This document shows, one piece after another, positions 32,909 to 42,717 of a stretch of 64,000 nt of DNA. The position numbers were made by a program, and so were the translations under genes. Positions within the stretch are counted from its first letter, which is position 1. Every line of letters starts with the position of its first letter. The DNA comes from Exiguobacterium sp. KRL4 (lineage in GTDB: Bacteria; Bacillota; Bacilli; Exiguobacteriales; Exiguobacteriaceae), in the NCBI RefSeq assembly GCF_001870785.1, contig NZ_MOLV01000004.1, positions 310,001-374,000 on the forward strand, given 5' to 3'. The notes beneath the pieces are model-generated. The model was not told the DNA's origin, ran no database searches, and saw only the letters and a program-made list of their open reading frames with translations.

Positions 32909-34747
32909 ATGAAGCTGTCATATCGACCTTCATCAGCGAATCTTGACTATCACCGTGAAGTGAAGGCGAATTACCGCTTATTCGGAATGATCATCTTTGT
33001 ATTGACGGGTTGTGGGGCGATTTTATACGTTCTCTCTAGTGCGATGGGTGAATCAGGGTTGGAACGGATCGATGTATGGCGTGCAGGTCTGATCGTTCTC
33101 GTAGGTTTTTGTCAATGGATGGTTGGAAGAAGTAATTTAACTGAAAAGTGGAAACCCCATGTCATGTCCAGCGTATTTTTGTTGATTCCATTCATCAATT
33201 ATCCCTTTCTCGATAGTGGAGCACAGACGGTGTGGGCGGCCTCGTTATTATTTTTATTGACCTCCCTCGTCGTCATCAGTCGGACGATGTTGTTGTATGT
33301 AGCAGGTATAAGCATCGTTTCTTTATTGTATGTCTGGTTTGAATCGCCGGCTGGATCCTCTGTATACAATGCATCAGATCATATCGCGCGAATGGGTCTA
33401 GTTCTGATTGCGACGTTGATTAGTTTATTGATTCATAACCAATATGTCACTCGTTTAGAACGGAATATCGATTATTTGTCTCGCCTGAAGGAACAGGCGT
33501 TTATCGATCCGATTACAGAACTTGCGAACCGATCTTTTTTTGTCATTGAAACGGAAAAACAAGCAACGACCGGCGATTTTATCTGCTTGATTGATCTTGA
33601 TGATTTTAAGACGATCAATGATGCGTTTGGTTATCGAACGGGTGATCGTGCCTTGCATATCATCGGGAGAAGATTGGTGACGCGTTTTTCAGATTGTCTC
33701 ATCGCCAAAGCGAGTGGAAGTGCATTTCTTTTGCATGCCAGACCGAATCAACCGGTACAAATATTGTGTGACGCGATTTTATCGAGTATTTCGGAGCGTA
33801 TCCAGATTGATTTTAAGCAAATCAATATGACGGCAAGCATCGGTGTTGCCTTCGTAAATGGGGCATCGATTGATCATGTCATCAATGATGCGGAAATCGC
33901 TTTGTTCACAGCAAAATCAAATCGGAAAAATACATTTGCGATTACCGATCAAGCAACACAAAATGAACGGAAACGAGCCTTGCAACTGACACGGGATTTA
34001 TATGATGCAGATCTCGATCGTGATTTTTTTATTTTATTTCAACCACAAGTCGATGCAACAAGTCATCGCATAACGGGAGCAGAAGCCTTGGTTCGTTGGA
34101 ATCACCCGACGTATGGGCTTATTTCTCCCCTCGAGTTCATTCCCTTAGCCGAACGGACGCGGTTCATCGAGACACTTGGTGGGTGGGTCATGCGAAAGGC
34201 TTGCCTACAAGGGAAGATGTGGCTTGAACAAGGAAGGACTCCGATTACGATTGCCGTGAATGTCTCGCCATGGCAGTTGCGGCAACCGGATTTTACGAAA
34301 AACGCACTCGATATATTGAACGTGACGGGATTTCCACCTTACTTATTGGAAATCGAAATGACGGAACATATCTTTATTGAAGGTACGATGCAAATTATTG
34401 ATACGCTCAATGAACTACATTCCTATGGGATTCGGATTGCACTTGATGATTTCGGAACAGGGTTTTCTTCGATGCAGACACTTGTTGAACTGCCGTTTGA
34501 TCAACTAAAGATTCCAAAAGAAATCGTCGAAGCGGCGATTGATTCAGAAGAGAAACGGGCGATTGTTGAGATGATCATTCAGTTAGGAAAAAGACTGGAT
34601 ATGTCGATTGTCGCAGAAGGAATAGAAGTGACTGAAGAAGCCGAGTTATTAAGACGACTCGGATGTCATACGTTACAAGGCTATCTGTTCCACAAGCCAT
34701 TGGAAGCGATTTATGTCGAACCCTTTTTGGATCAAGAAGCACAATAA
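32909..34747 (+). CDS. Membrane-bound GGDEF/EAL protein, probable c-di-GMP phosphodiesterase
   Basis: The 612-residue protein has about six N-terminal membrane helices (residues about 25-190), a GGDEF domain (about 200-350) and an EAL domain (about 365-605). The GGDEF site is degraded (SGSAF where GGDEF is expected), so cyclase activity is unlikely. The EAL site keeps EAL (GAEALVRW), NVSPWQL, EIEMTE, LDDFGTGFSS, the lysine in LKIPK, AEGIE and LQGYLFHKP. Hydrolysis of c-di-GMP to pGpG is therefore expected. The membrane part could sense an envelope or redox cue. RBS GAGGGG precedes ATG 32909. A shared terminator follows. Confidence 0.87.
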   Translation: MKLSYRPSSANLDYHREVKANYRLFGMIIFVLTGCGAILYVLSSAMGESGLERIDVWRAGLIVLVGFCQWMVGRSNLTEKWKPHVMSSVFLLIPFINYPFLDSGAQTVWAASLLFLLTSLVVISRTMLLYVAGISIVSLLYVWFESPAGSSVYNASDHIARMGLVLIATLISLLIHNQYVTRLERNIDYLSRLKEQAFIDPITELANRSFFVIETEKQATTGDFICLIDLDDFKTINDAFGYRTGDRALHIIGRRLVTRFSDCLIAKASGSAFLLHARPNQPVQILCDAILSSISERIQIDFKQINMTASIGVAFVNGASIDHVINDAEIALFTAKSNRKNTFAITDQATQNERKRALQLTRDLYDADLDRDFFILFQPQVDATSHRITGAEALVRWNHPTYGLISPLEFIPLAERTRFIETLGGWVMRKACLQGKMWLEQGRTPITIAVNVSPWQLRQPDFTKNALDILNVTGFPPYLLEIEMTEHIFIEGTMQIIDTLNELHSYGIRIALDDFGTGFSSMQTLVELPFDQLKIPKEIVEAAIDSEEKRAIVEMIIQLGKRLDMSIVAEGIEVTEEAELLRRLGCHTLQGYLFHKPLEAIYVEPFLDQEAQ

Positions 34748-34809
34748 GAAAAAGCGCACTGGTCTTTTCTGCACGTCATGCGACGCGGAAAGGCAAGTGA
34801 GCTTTTTTT
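34748..34809. terminator. Bidirectional terminator
   Basis: AAAAAGC-CACT pairs with AGTG-AGCTTTTTTT, with an inner CTTTTC/GGAAAG stem. It separates the EAL gene from the convergent ABC permease gene. Confidence 0.75.
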
Positions 34810-34811
34810 GA

Positions 34812-35498
34812 TTACACATAACGTGCAAAATGACGTTCAAGCATTTCTTGAACGGTAGCGATGATGGCACAAATTCCCCAATAGATAAAGGCAATCACGA
34901 AATAAACCGTCATATAATCAAACTCACGACCGCCAACGATTTTAGCCCGCTGAAAAATCTCAGGAACGGTAATCATCGCAGCAAGCGAAGAGGCTTTGAC
35001 TAAATCAAGAAGGACGTTCGATAACGGAGGAATCGCTAAACGAACTGCCTGAGGCAAGATGATGCCTGCAAAAATCCGGTAGCGGGACAGACCTAACGAT
35101 TCAGCAGCTTCCTGTTGTCCCCGGTCGATCGATAAGATGGACGAGCGGATGATTTCGGCCATATAAGCGGCACTGTTCAAACTAAATCCAGCAATCGCAG
35201 CAGTGATTGCATCCAACTGGATATTGATGACGGGCAAACTAAAATAAAGCATAAAGAGTATGACCAAAATCGGCACGCCTCGCATGAAAGAAATGTAGAG
35301 AGTCGCCGTTATGCGCAAGAGACGAGATCGAGAGAGGCGCGCTAACGCAAGCAACAATCCGAGACCGAGTCCGATCAGCATGCTGAGAAGTGAGATCCAG
35401 AGCGTATGCCCTAATCCCCCCAAGATGTATGGGAATGCCTCGATTGCAAGATCAGGGTTGAAGACGGATCGCCAATCAATATCGGACAAGGCGCTCAT
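34812..35498 (-). CDS. Polar amino-acid (cystine-type) ABC permease
   Basis: The 228-residue HisM/TcyB-like permease has about five helices. The EAA loop is visible (QQEAAESLGLSRYRIFAGII, then LPQA), as is the family start segment GLGHTLWISLLSMLIGLGLG. RGVPILVILFMLYF is typical. It pairs with the upstream binding lipoprotein (four-base overlap) to import an amino acid, most likely cystine by resemblance. No ATPase gene is linked, so one must come from elsewhere. Confidence 0.87.
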   Translation of the reverse strand: MSALSDIDWRSVFNPDLAIEAFPYILGGLGHTLWISLLSMLIGLGLGLLLALARLSRSRLLRITATLYISFMRGVPILVILFMLYFSLPVINIQLDAITAAIAGFSLNSAAYMAEIIRSSILSIDRGQQEAAESLGLSRYRIFAGIILPQAVRLAIPPLSNVLLDLVKASSLAAMITVPEIFQRAKIVGGREFDYMTVYFVIAFIYWGICAIIATVQEMLERHFARYV

Positions 35499-36337
35499 TT
35501 CACGTCGACGAGTGTCGTCTTGATATCAGGCATTTTCGAGACGTCTTTATTGGCGTAAAACGTTTTCGACAGTTTGGCCAGTGTCCCATCTTTTTTCATC
35601 TCATCAATCTGTGCATTGATGTTCGATTGTAATTCTTTATTGTCTAAATCCATGATGAGACCAACTTGACTTGGATTATAGGCGATGTCAGGGTGGATCG
35701 TAATATCAAAGTCTTTAAAGAAGTCGATGGCTAAGCTTTGTAGATAATAATCGTTTAAGATGACGTCCGTCCGACCGTTCGAGACGTCCCGTAAATATTG
35801 ATCGTTCGTTGCATTATCATACGTGACTTCTTTTGCCCCATATTGTTTGGCGACTTGCATATACGTAGTCGTCGCTTCTCCAGCCGCTTTTTTTCCTTTT
35901 AAATCTTCGAGTGATTTAATACCTGACAAGTCACTTTTACGAACGATCGCCGTTCCGTACGTGTATTTATACGGTTTAGAGAAGGCGAACTTCCCTTTTC
36001 GTTCTTCCGTAATCGTAATATCGTTTGCTGCAAGGTCGACTTGCCCTGTATTGATGCTCGTTAACATCCCATCAAATGACATTTCCTTGAATTTCACTTT
36101 TAAATCAAGACGTTTCGCGACTTCCTTGACAACCTCGACATCAAATCCTGTCAGTTTGTTATTTTTTTCTTCATGAAAAGAGGTTGGATAAAGTGTTCCA
36201 GCCGTTGCGACCGTTAACGTCCCGTCTTTCTGAATTTTATCGTATGCGGTCATTTGTTTTTCTTCTTGACCACACGCACTAAGGAACAGGGTAGTTCCTG
36301 CAATCAAGAGCCCCGTCCACTTTACAGAGTTTTTCAT
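35495..36337 (-). CDS. Amino-acid (cystine-type) ABC transporter binding lipoprotein
   Basis: The 280-residue family 3 solute-binding protein has a signal peptide with lipobox LSAC (cysteine about residue 22). Its ligand-binding fold matches TcyA/FliY-like proteins: TLTVATAGTLYPTSFHE, TGFDVEVVKEVAKRLDL, DLAANDITITEERKGKFAFS. It captures cystine or a polar amino acid outside the membrane. ATG 36337 has AAAGGAGA upstream. It is divergent from gltB with a perfect cre box between them. Confidence 0.88.
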   Translation of the reverse strand: MKNSVKWTGLLIAGTTLFLSACGQEEKQMTAYDKIQKDGTLTVATAGTLYPTSFHEEKNNKLTGFDVEVVKEVAKRLDLKVKFKEMSFDGMLTSINTGQVDLAANDITITEERKGKFAFSKPYKYTYGTAIVRKSDLSGIKSLEDLKGKKAAGEATTTYMQVAKQYGAKEVTYDNATNDQYLRDVSNGRTDVILNDYYLQSLAIDFFKDFDITIHPDIAYNPSQVGLIMDLDNKELQSNINAQIDEMKKDGTLAKLSKTFYANKDVSKMPDIKTTLVDVK

Positions 36338-36481
36338 CGTATTACATTCTCCTTTTCCTACAAACCTGGGTAATTTACTTTCTCTTTAAAAATACCATGG
36401 AAGAATCAGTTCGCGCAAAAATAAATACGGTTTCAAAAAAGTTTCTATAAAAAAAGAATTCAGAAAAATTATTCATCTATA

Positions 36482-36495
36482 TGTAAGCGTTATCA
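36482..36495. promoter_or_regulatory. cre box (CcpA site) between the ABC lipoprotein gene and gltB
   Basis: TGTAAGCGTTATCA matches TGWAANCGNTNWCA at every position, with flanking A and T. It lies about 140-150 bases from both divergent starts, too far for a simple block of gltB and more like an upstream site. Confidence 0.65.
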
Positions 36496-36580
36496 TGATT
36501 GATAGACCGTCCATCAACACCTTTCCATTTCATGGATTGAAAAATATACATGGTAGCGAATAAACATAAAAACGTGTAAA

Positions 36581-36601
36581 GTATATTTTAACTGAATATA
36601 C
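36581..36601. promoter_or_regulatory. 21-base dyad upstream of gltB
   Basis: GTATATT and AATATAC are exact inverted arms separated by seven bases, ending 32 bases before the gltB start. The form fits an operator for a dimeric, for example LysR-type (GltC-like), regulator. Confidence 0.4.
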
Positions 36602-36633
36602 AGAAAATTATGAACGGTTAGGAGCGTGGTACT

Positions 36634-39600
36634 ATGTCATTTCATCAAATGCCGGAACGTCAGGGACTCTATGATCCGAAACAGGAACACGATGCATGTG
36701 GAATCGGTGTTTACGCCCATCGGACTGGACAAGCGAGTCATGAAATCGTTCAAAATGCCCTGAAGATGTTGTGTCAGATGGAACACCGGGGTGGACAAGG
36801 CAGTGATGCCAAAACAGGAGACGGAGCAGGAATCCTGACGCAGCTTCCGGATCGATTATTCCGACAGACATTACGAAATGTCAGCTTACCCCAGAGTGGG
36901 GATTACGGTGTGATGATGATGTTTCTTCCACGAGAAGATCGATTGCGTCAACGACTCGAGCGTGCGCTGGAATCGATTATTTTATCCGAGGGGCAGCGAC
37001 TGATTGAATGGAGAACAGTCCCTGTTTCGAGTACAGTCATCGGTGAAAAAGCCCGTCAAACGGAACCGGTCATTCGCCAATGTTTTATCAAAGCCAAAAA
37101 GGTCGAAGGATTGGCTTTTGAACGGACGTTATTCTTGATTCGCCGTTTGTTTGAACGAGAAGCAGATCAGTTAGGAATCGAACAATATGTGTTGAGTAGC
37201 TCGAGCGAAACGATTGTCTATAAAGGGTTGGTAACAACCGATCAACTCGGATTGTACTTTGATGATCTTCGAGACGAACGGTATCAGTCCGGTTTTGCGA
37301 TTGTTCACTCGCGCTTTAGCACAAATACGTTTCCGAGCTGGAAACGTGCCCATCCGAATCGTTATTTGATTCACAACGGGGAAATCAATACGTTACAAGG
37401 GAATATCCGAGCCATGCGGAGCCGTGAAAATAGTTTGGCAAAAACGACATATGGTCGCCGGGCGGAAGACGTCTTGCCGATTCTCGATGAGTCAGGTAGC
37501 GATTCATCGATGCTTGACAATGCTTTTGAATTTTTATATTTGTCTGGTCTGACGTTAGCAGAGACGGCGTTGATGCTCGTACCGGAGCCGTTTGAACATG
37601 CAGAGGTTCGTCCGGCAAAACGGGCCTATTATGAATACCACAGTAGCATGATGGAACCGTGGGATGGTCCGTCAGCCATTGTCTTTACGAACGGAAAGCA
37701 AATCGGAGCGACGCTTGATCGAAACGGATTGCGACCGGCACGTTACATGATGATGCGTGATGGCCATTTCATGTTATCTTCTGAGTCCGGTGTGCTACCG
37801 GTCGCGGAAAGTGACATTTTATTTAAACGACGGCTCATTCCTGGAGAATTGTTATTACTTGATTTTGCTTCCGGACAATTGATTTCAGATGAAGAAGTCA
37901 AACGGGAGCTCGCGATGCGCCATCCGTACGCGGAATGGTTGGCAGAAGAGCGAATTTCGTTATCGGCGACCGTCTCTTCAGAAGAGGTCGACGATGTAGG
38001 CACTTTACAGCGCTTATTTGGTTATACCCGTGAAGATATTGATCAGTATTTGATTCCACTTGTGGTTGAGAAAAAAGACCCGCTCGGAGCGATGGGGACG
38101 GACATCCCGTTAGCAGTCTTGAGTGAACGGCCACAATCGTTGTTCCGCTATTTTAAACAGTTATTTGCGCAAGTAACGAATCCACCGATTGACGCCTTGC
38201 GGGAACAGATTGTCACATCGACGATGACCTGGCTTGGTCAGCAAGGAGAACTGTTGACACCGAATCGTCGAAACTGCCGACGAATCCGTCTGGCTTCACC
38301 GATTTTACTACCGACCGAAGCGGCTGCATTAAAACAAACAACACTGGTCCAAAAAACACTTTCGACCTTATTTGATGGTCAGCTTGAAGAGGCACTCGAG
38401 AACATACTCGATCAGGCCGTCCATGCTGTTCAGAGTGGGTGTGAATTATTGATCCTCTCCGATCGGAATGTTCGTCCGGGAGCAGTCCCGATGCCGATTC
38501 TTCTTGTGACGAGTGCGGTTCATCATCATTTGATTCGTCAAGGGTTACGAACAAAAGTCAGTTTGATCATCGAAGGGGGCGAAATCCGGGAAGTCCATCA
38601 TTTTGCGGCCTTGATTGGTTATGGCGCCGATGCTGTCCACCCATATTTGGTGTATGCGACATTACAGGATGCGTTAGGTGAGACAATGACGGATTATGAA
38701 GTACGGTACCAGGCGGCTGTGACGGAAGGGGTCGTCAAAGTCATGTCCAAGATGGGGATTTCGACCGTCTTCAGTTACCGTGGGGCACAAATCTTCGAAG
38801 CCATCGGAATTTCAGAACAGGTCATCAATCGATATTTCACGGGAACCGTCTCCCAGTTAGATGGTTTATCGCTTGATTTGATTGAACAAGAAGCGGTCCG
38901 TCAGAATGAAGAAGGCATTCAGCGGACATATCTTGAATCGGGAAGCGTGTTCCGTTATCGGCATGACGGGGAACATCACGCCTTTAATCCGGCGACGATT
39001 CATTTGTTACAGCATGCTTGTCGAACGGGACGATATGATTTGTTTAAACGCTATTCTGCTCAGATTCAAGAGGAACCGGCGACATTTTTACGTCATTTGA
39101 TGACGTTCAAAGAGACGACGCCGATTCCGATTGATGAAGTCGAACCCGTGAGTATCATCGTCCAGCACTTCAAGACGGGAGCGATGTCGTACGGATCGTT
39201 ATCGAAAGAGGCACATGAGACATTAGCGATTGCGATGAACCGATTGGGTGGGAAAAGTAATAGTGGTGAAGGCGGGGAAGAAGAAGAACGATACGAACAA
39301 GATGCGAATGGCGATTCCCGGATGAGCCGTATCAAGCAGATTGCATCTGGCCGGTTCGGAGTGACGAGTCATTACCTCGTCCATGCCGATGAATTACAAA
39401 TCAAGGTGGCTCAGGGCGCGAAACCGGGCGAAGGGGGGCAATTGCCAGGTGAAAAGGTGTATCCCTGGATTGCACGTGTCCGTGCCTCGACACCGGGCGT
39501 CGGATTGATCTCCCCACCTCCACATCATGACATTTATTCGATCGAGGACTTAGCGCAGTTGATTCACGACTTGAAACGGGCGAACGATCAAGCCCGGATC

Positions 39601-41112
39601 AGCGTCAAACTGGTCGCCAAAGGTGGTGTCGGAACGATTGCAGCTGGTGTTGCGAAGGGGCTTGCCGATGTCATCGTCATCAGTGGACATGATGGTGGAA
39701 CAGGTGCGTCACCTAAAACGAGCATTCAACATACCGGCTTGCCATGGGAACTTGGCTTAGCCGAGACGCATCAAACCCTTGCATTGAACGGACTTCGTGA
39801 TCGTGTTGTCTTAGAAACAGACGGCAAACTGTTAACAGGACGCGATGTCGTAATTGCAGCAATGTTAGGGGCGAATGAGTATGGATTTGCGACAGCCCCG
39901 TTGATCGCCGTCGGTTGTATCATGATGCGGGCCTGCCATCTGGATACGTGTCCTGTTGGTGTCGCGACGCAAGATCCAAAATTACGTGAGAAGTTTACGG
40001 GAACGGCGGATCATGTCGTGCACTTCATGGAATTCGTAGCGGAAGAAGTACGTGAATATTTGGCTCAACTCGGTGTCCGGAGTTTGTCAGAGCTAGTGGG
40101 TCGGACGGATTTGTTGCAAACGTCCGATCGGTTGACGACACACTGGAAAGCCGCGAGTCTCGATTTGTCCCGCCTGTTCGTCATGCCGGACTATCAAGCG
40201 GCGAAACGACAGGATCAACAGCATCATCTGTCTGCATCGTTTGACGGACGGGAGTTGAAACCACTCGTGACGGATCACTCCTTCACGGAACGGCAGACGT
40301 ATGCGTTTGATGTCACCAATACGGACCGTGCCATCGGAACGAATACGGGAGCACGCTTGAGTAGAATCTACGGTGCGATGGGGCTTCCGGCTGACCGTTT
40401 GACGCTGAACCTAACCGGATCCGCTGGTCAAAGCTTAGGTGCCTACTTGCCGCGGGGGATGACGCTACAAGTCATCGGTGACGCCAATGATTATGTTGGT
40501 AAAGGATTATCAGGAGGAATCATTTCCGTCCGTCCGCAACCTCGGTCCAGTTTTGTTTCTTCGGAGCAAGTCATCATCGGAAACGTCGCCCTGTATGGAG
40601 CGACGAGCGGAGAACTCTATATCAACGGTCAAGCTGGTGAACGGTTTGCTGTTCGAAACAGTGGGGCGACAGCAGTCGTCGAAGGAATCGGAAATCATGG
40701 TCTTGAATATATGACGGGTGGCAGTGTCGTCATTCTAGGGGATGTCGGGCTGAACTTTGCGGCCGGCATGTCGGGTGGTGTTGCTTACGTTTTGCCGAAA
40801 GACCCAGGACGGTTTCGGTCGCGGGTCAATCTGGAACTTGTGACGATGGGAGCTGTCACGGATCCAGAAGAAGCGACCCGGTTGAAAACATTCATCGAAC
40901 GACATGTAGCGCGAACGGACAGTGAACAAGGTCATGCAGTCCTTGCGAACTGGGATCATGTACTCAGCTCGTTCATCCGTGTCATTCCGACGACCTATCA
41001 AGCTGTGACATCATTGATGGCAGAGTATGCACAACAAGGACACAATACGGAAGAAGCGATGTTACTTGCGTTTGAGACGCACATCGGACGCGGAACAGGA
41101 GGTAAAAAATGA
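36634..41112 (+). CDS. gltB: Glutamate synthase (NADPH) large subunit
   Basis: The 1492-residue enzyme makes glutamate from glutamine and 2-oxoglutarate. An N-terminal class II amidotransferase domain (about 22-420) begins at C22 (DACGIG) after a 21-residue propeptide that must be removed. Central and FMN-binding synthase domains follow (about 470-1200; GGKSNSGEGGEEEERY, PGEGGQLPGEKV, GHDGGTGASPKTS). The [3Fe-4S] cysteines CIMMRACHLDTCPVG are next, then a C-terminal beta-helix GXGXG domain. The length is full. It is followed by gltD with a four-base overlap. A cre box and a dyad upstream suggest carbon and LysR-type control. Confidence 0.96.
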   Translation: MSFHQMPERQGLYDPKQEHDACGIGVYAHRTGQASHEIVQNALKMLCQMEHRGGQGSDAKTGDGAGILTQLPDRLFRQTLRNVSLPQSGDYGVMMMFLPREDRLRQRLERALESIILSEGQRLIEWRTVPVSSTVIGEKARQTEPVIRQCFIKAKKVEGLAFERTLFLIRRLFEREADQLGIEQYVLSSSSETIVYKGLVTTDQLGLYFDDLRDERYQSGFAIVHSRFSTNTFPSWKRAHPNRYLIHNGEINTLQGNIRAMRSRENSLAKTTYGRRAEDVLPILDESGSDSSMLDNAFEFLYLSGLTLAETALMLVPEPFEHAEVRPAKRAYYEYHSSMMEPWDGPSAIVFTNGKQIGATLDRNGLRPARYMMMRDGHFMLSSESGVLPVAESDILFKRRLIPGELLLLDFASGQLISDEEVKRELAMRHPYAEWLAEERISLSATVSSEEVDDVGTLQRLFGYTREDIDQYLIPLVVEKKDPLGAMGTDIPLAVLSERPQSLFRYFKQLFAQVTNPPIDALREQIVTSTMTWLGQQGELLTPNRRNCRRIRLASPILLPTEAAALKQTTLVQKTLSTLFDGQLEEALENILDQAVHAVQSGCELLILSDRNVRPGAVPMPILLVTSAVHHHLIRQGLRTKVSLIIEGGEIREVHHFAALIGYGADAVHPYLVYATLQDALGETMTDYEVRYQAAVTEGVVKVMSKMGISTVFSYRGAQIFEAIGISEQVINRYFTGTVSQLDGLSLDLIEQEAVRQNEEGIQRTYLESGSVFRYRHDGEHHAFNPATIHLLQHACRTGRYDLFKRYSAQIQEEPATFLRHLMTFKETTPIPIDEVEPVSIIVQHFKTGAMSYGSLSKEAHETLAIAMNRLGGKSNSGEGGEEEERYEQDANGDSRMSRIKQIASGRFGVTSHYLVHADELQIKVAQGAKPGEGGQLPGEKVYPWIARVRASTPGVGLISPPPHHDIYSIEDLAQLIHDLKRANDQARISVKLVAKGGVGTIAAGVAKGLADVIVISGHDGGTGASPKTSIQHTGLPWELGLAETHQTLALNGLRDRVVLETDGKLLTGRDVVIAAMLGANEYGFATAPLIAVGCIMMRACHLDTCPVGVATQDPKLREKFTGTADHVVHFMEFVAEEVREYLAQLGVRSLSELVGRTDLLQTSDRLTTHWKAASLDLSRLFVMPDYQAAKRQDQQHHLSASFDGRELKPLVTDHSFTERQTYAFDVTNTDRAIGTNTGARLSRIYGAMGLPADRLTLNLTGSAGQSLGAYLPRGMTLQVIGDANDYVGKGLSGGIISVRPQPRSSFVSSEQVIIGNVALYGATSGELYINGQAGERFAVRNSGATAVVEGIGNHGLEYMTGGSVVILGDVGLNFAAGMSGGVAYVLPKDPGRFRSRVNLELVTMGAVTDPEEATRLKTFIERHVARTDSEQGHAVLANWDHVLSSFIRVIPTTYQAVTSLMAEYAQQGHNTEEAMLLAFETHIGRGTGGKK

Positions 41113-42575
41113 ATAGACGGGATCAATTCATGTCAGTTTCTCGCCAGTCCGGTCAGGAACGGGATAGCAGTGAACGAATCGGTGATTTTAACGAATATAA
41201 AGAACGTTTCACAGAAGCGGAAGCGTCAGAACAAGCAAGTCGTTGTATGGATTGCGGGACACCTTTTTGCCATGTCGGGGAAACATACGGTCAAGTGAAA
41301 ATCGGTTGCCCCGTCTACAACCTGATTCCGGAATGGAACCTCCTCGTCGAACAAGGAAACTTCCGAGAGGCACTGGAGCGGCTTCAACAAACCAATAACT
41401 TTCCTGAGTTCACGGGTCGTGTTTGTCCTGCCCCGTGTGAAGGGTCTTGTACGTTATCGATCAATGAACCGGCCGTTACGATTAAGCATATCGAACGGAC
41501 AATCATCGATATCGGATTTGAGAAAGGATGGGTCCAACCACGTATCCCGGCGGTCAGAAGTCAGCACCGGATTGCCATCGTTGGTTCTGGACCAGCTGGT
41601 TTAGCCGCAGCCGATCAATTGAACCAGGCAGGTCATCAGGTCACTGTTTTCGAACGGGAGGATCAGATTGGAGGATTGCTGACGTACGGGATTCCGGCGA
41701 TGAAGCTGTCGAAAGAGATCGTCGCCCGACGTGTCCGTTTACTAGAGACGGAAGGAATCAGCTTTCAGACTGGTGTGACGATTGGTCTTGATCTGTCACT
41801 GGATCAATTAGAGGCAGAGTACGATGCAGTCATTCTTTGTGTCGGAGCGACCGAACCGAGAAGATTACACGATGTACCGAGTCGTGGTGTCGGATATGCG
41901 ATGGATTATTTGACGAGTGTGACGCGACATCTGTTGACGGGACAGTCGTTAACGACACTTCACGATACAAAAGGAAAAGATGTGTTGGTCATCGGTGGTG
42001 GAGATACGGGAGCCGATTGTGTAGCAACGGCGCTTCGTCAAGGTTGCCGGTCAGTCGTCCAGTTTGGGAAACACGAGATGCCGGGTCAAGTTCGTTCACC
42101 GGAAAACATGTGGCCCGACACACCAAACTTATATACGCTCGATTATGGATACGAGGAAGCACTGGTGCAGTTCGGTCGTGATCCCCGCGAATATCTGATT
42201 GCGATTGATCGGTATACGACGAGTGATGCCGGGCAATTAACGGGTGTCTGGACGATTCATAACGAAAAAATCCATCACCCAGATGGTCGGATCGAATTCC
42301 GAGCCGTTTCAGGTACCGAAAAATACTTCCCGGTTGATACGATGTTGATTGCGATCGGCTTTAGTGGTGTCGAACAAGATGTCCTGCGCCACTTAGCGAT
42401 TGATAGTGAAAATGGAAAGATTAAGACAGCAGCCTATGCAACAAACCGTCCCGGTGTATTCGCAGCAGGAGATGCTCGACGTGGACAATCCTTAATCGTC
42501 TGGGCAATCCGTGAAGGACGGGAAGTTGCTGAGGTGGTCGAGCACCATCTGCTGACACTAAAAAAAACAGGTTAA
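41109..42575 (+). CDS. gltD: Glutamate synthase (NADPH) small subunit
   Basis: The 488-residue protein takes electrons from NADPH through FAD and [4Fe-4S] clusters to the large subunit. Visible features are N-terminal cysteine groups (CMDCGTPFCH, GCPVYN, GRVCPAPCEGSC), the FAD motif IAIVGSGPAGLAAA and the NADPH motif VLVIGGGDTGADC. The C-terminal FAD motif GVFAAGDARRGQSLIVWAI is also present. It begins inside the gltB stop (ATGA), with GGAGGT upstream, as in Bacillus gltAB. A terminator follows. Confidence 0.96.
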   Translation: MNRRDQFMSVSRQSGQERDSSERIGDFNEYKERFTEAEASEQASRCMDCGTPFCHVGETYGQVKIGCPVYNLIPEWNLLVEQGNFREALERLQQTNNFPEFTGRVCPAPCEGSCTLSINEPAVTIKHIERTIIDIGFEKGWVQPRIPAVRSQHRIAIVGSGPAGLAAADQLNQAGHQVTVFEREDQIGGLLTYGIPAMKLSKEIVARRVRLLETEGISFQTGVTIGLDLSLDQLEAEYDAVILCVGATEPRRLHDVPSRGVGYAMDYLTSVTRHLLTGQSLTTLHDTKGKDVLVIGGGDTGADCVATALRQGCRSVVQFGKHEMPGQVRSPENMWPDTPNLYTLDYGYEEALVQFGRDPREYLIAIDRYTTSDAGQLTGVWTIHNEKIHHPDGRIEFRAVSGTEKYFPVDTMLIAIGFSGVEQDVLRHLAIDSENGKIKTAAYATNRPGVFAAGDARRGQSLIVWAIREGREVAEVVEHHLLTLKKTG

Positions 42576-42584
42576 ATATGATGG

Positions 42585-42625
42585 AAACGTTCGAATCCTC
42601 TTGTTGAGGAATCGGGCGTTTTTTT
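42585..42625 (+). terminator. Terminator of gltBD
   Basis: AACG-TCGAATCCTC pairs with GAGGAATCG-CGTT with small bulges around TTGTT, followed by a T7 run. Confidence 0.75.
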
Positions 42626-42717
42626 GTGTCCAGAAGAGGTATAGGCTAGGATGATGAAGCTATCGTACAAACGATATAAGTTAATTGCTCTAAACAATCA
42701 ACCGTAAGTCATTGTTG

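Larger units (their letters stand above)
36338..36633. other. Divergent intergenic regulatory region (tcy-type ABC / gltB)
   Basis: This AT-rich 296-base gap has no CDS. It holds a perfect cre box, a 21-base dyad close to gltB and several AT-rich promoter-like words. TTGAAA (36537) sits before gltB; no -10 element is convincing. Confidence 0.6.
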
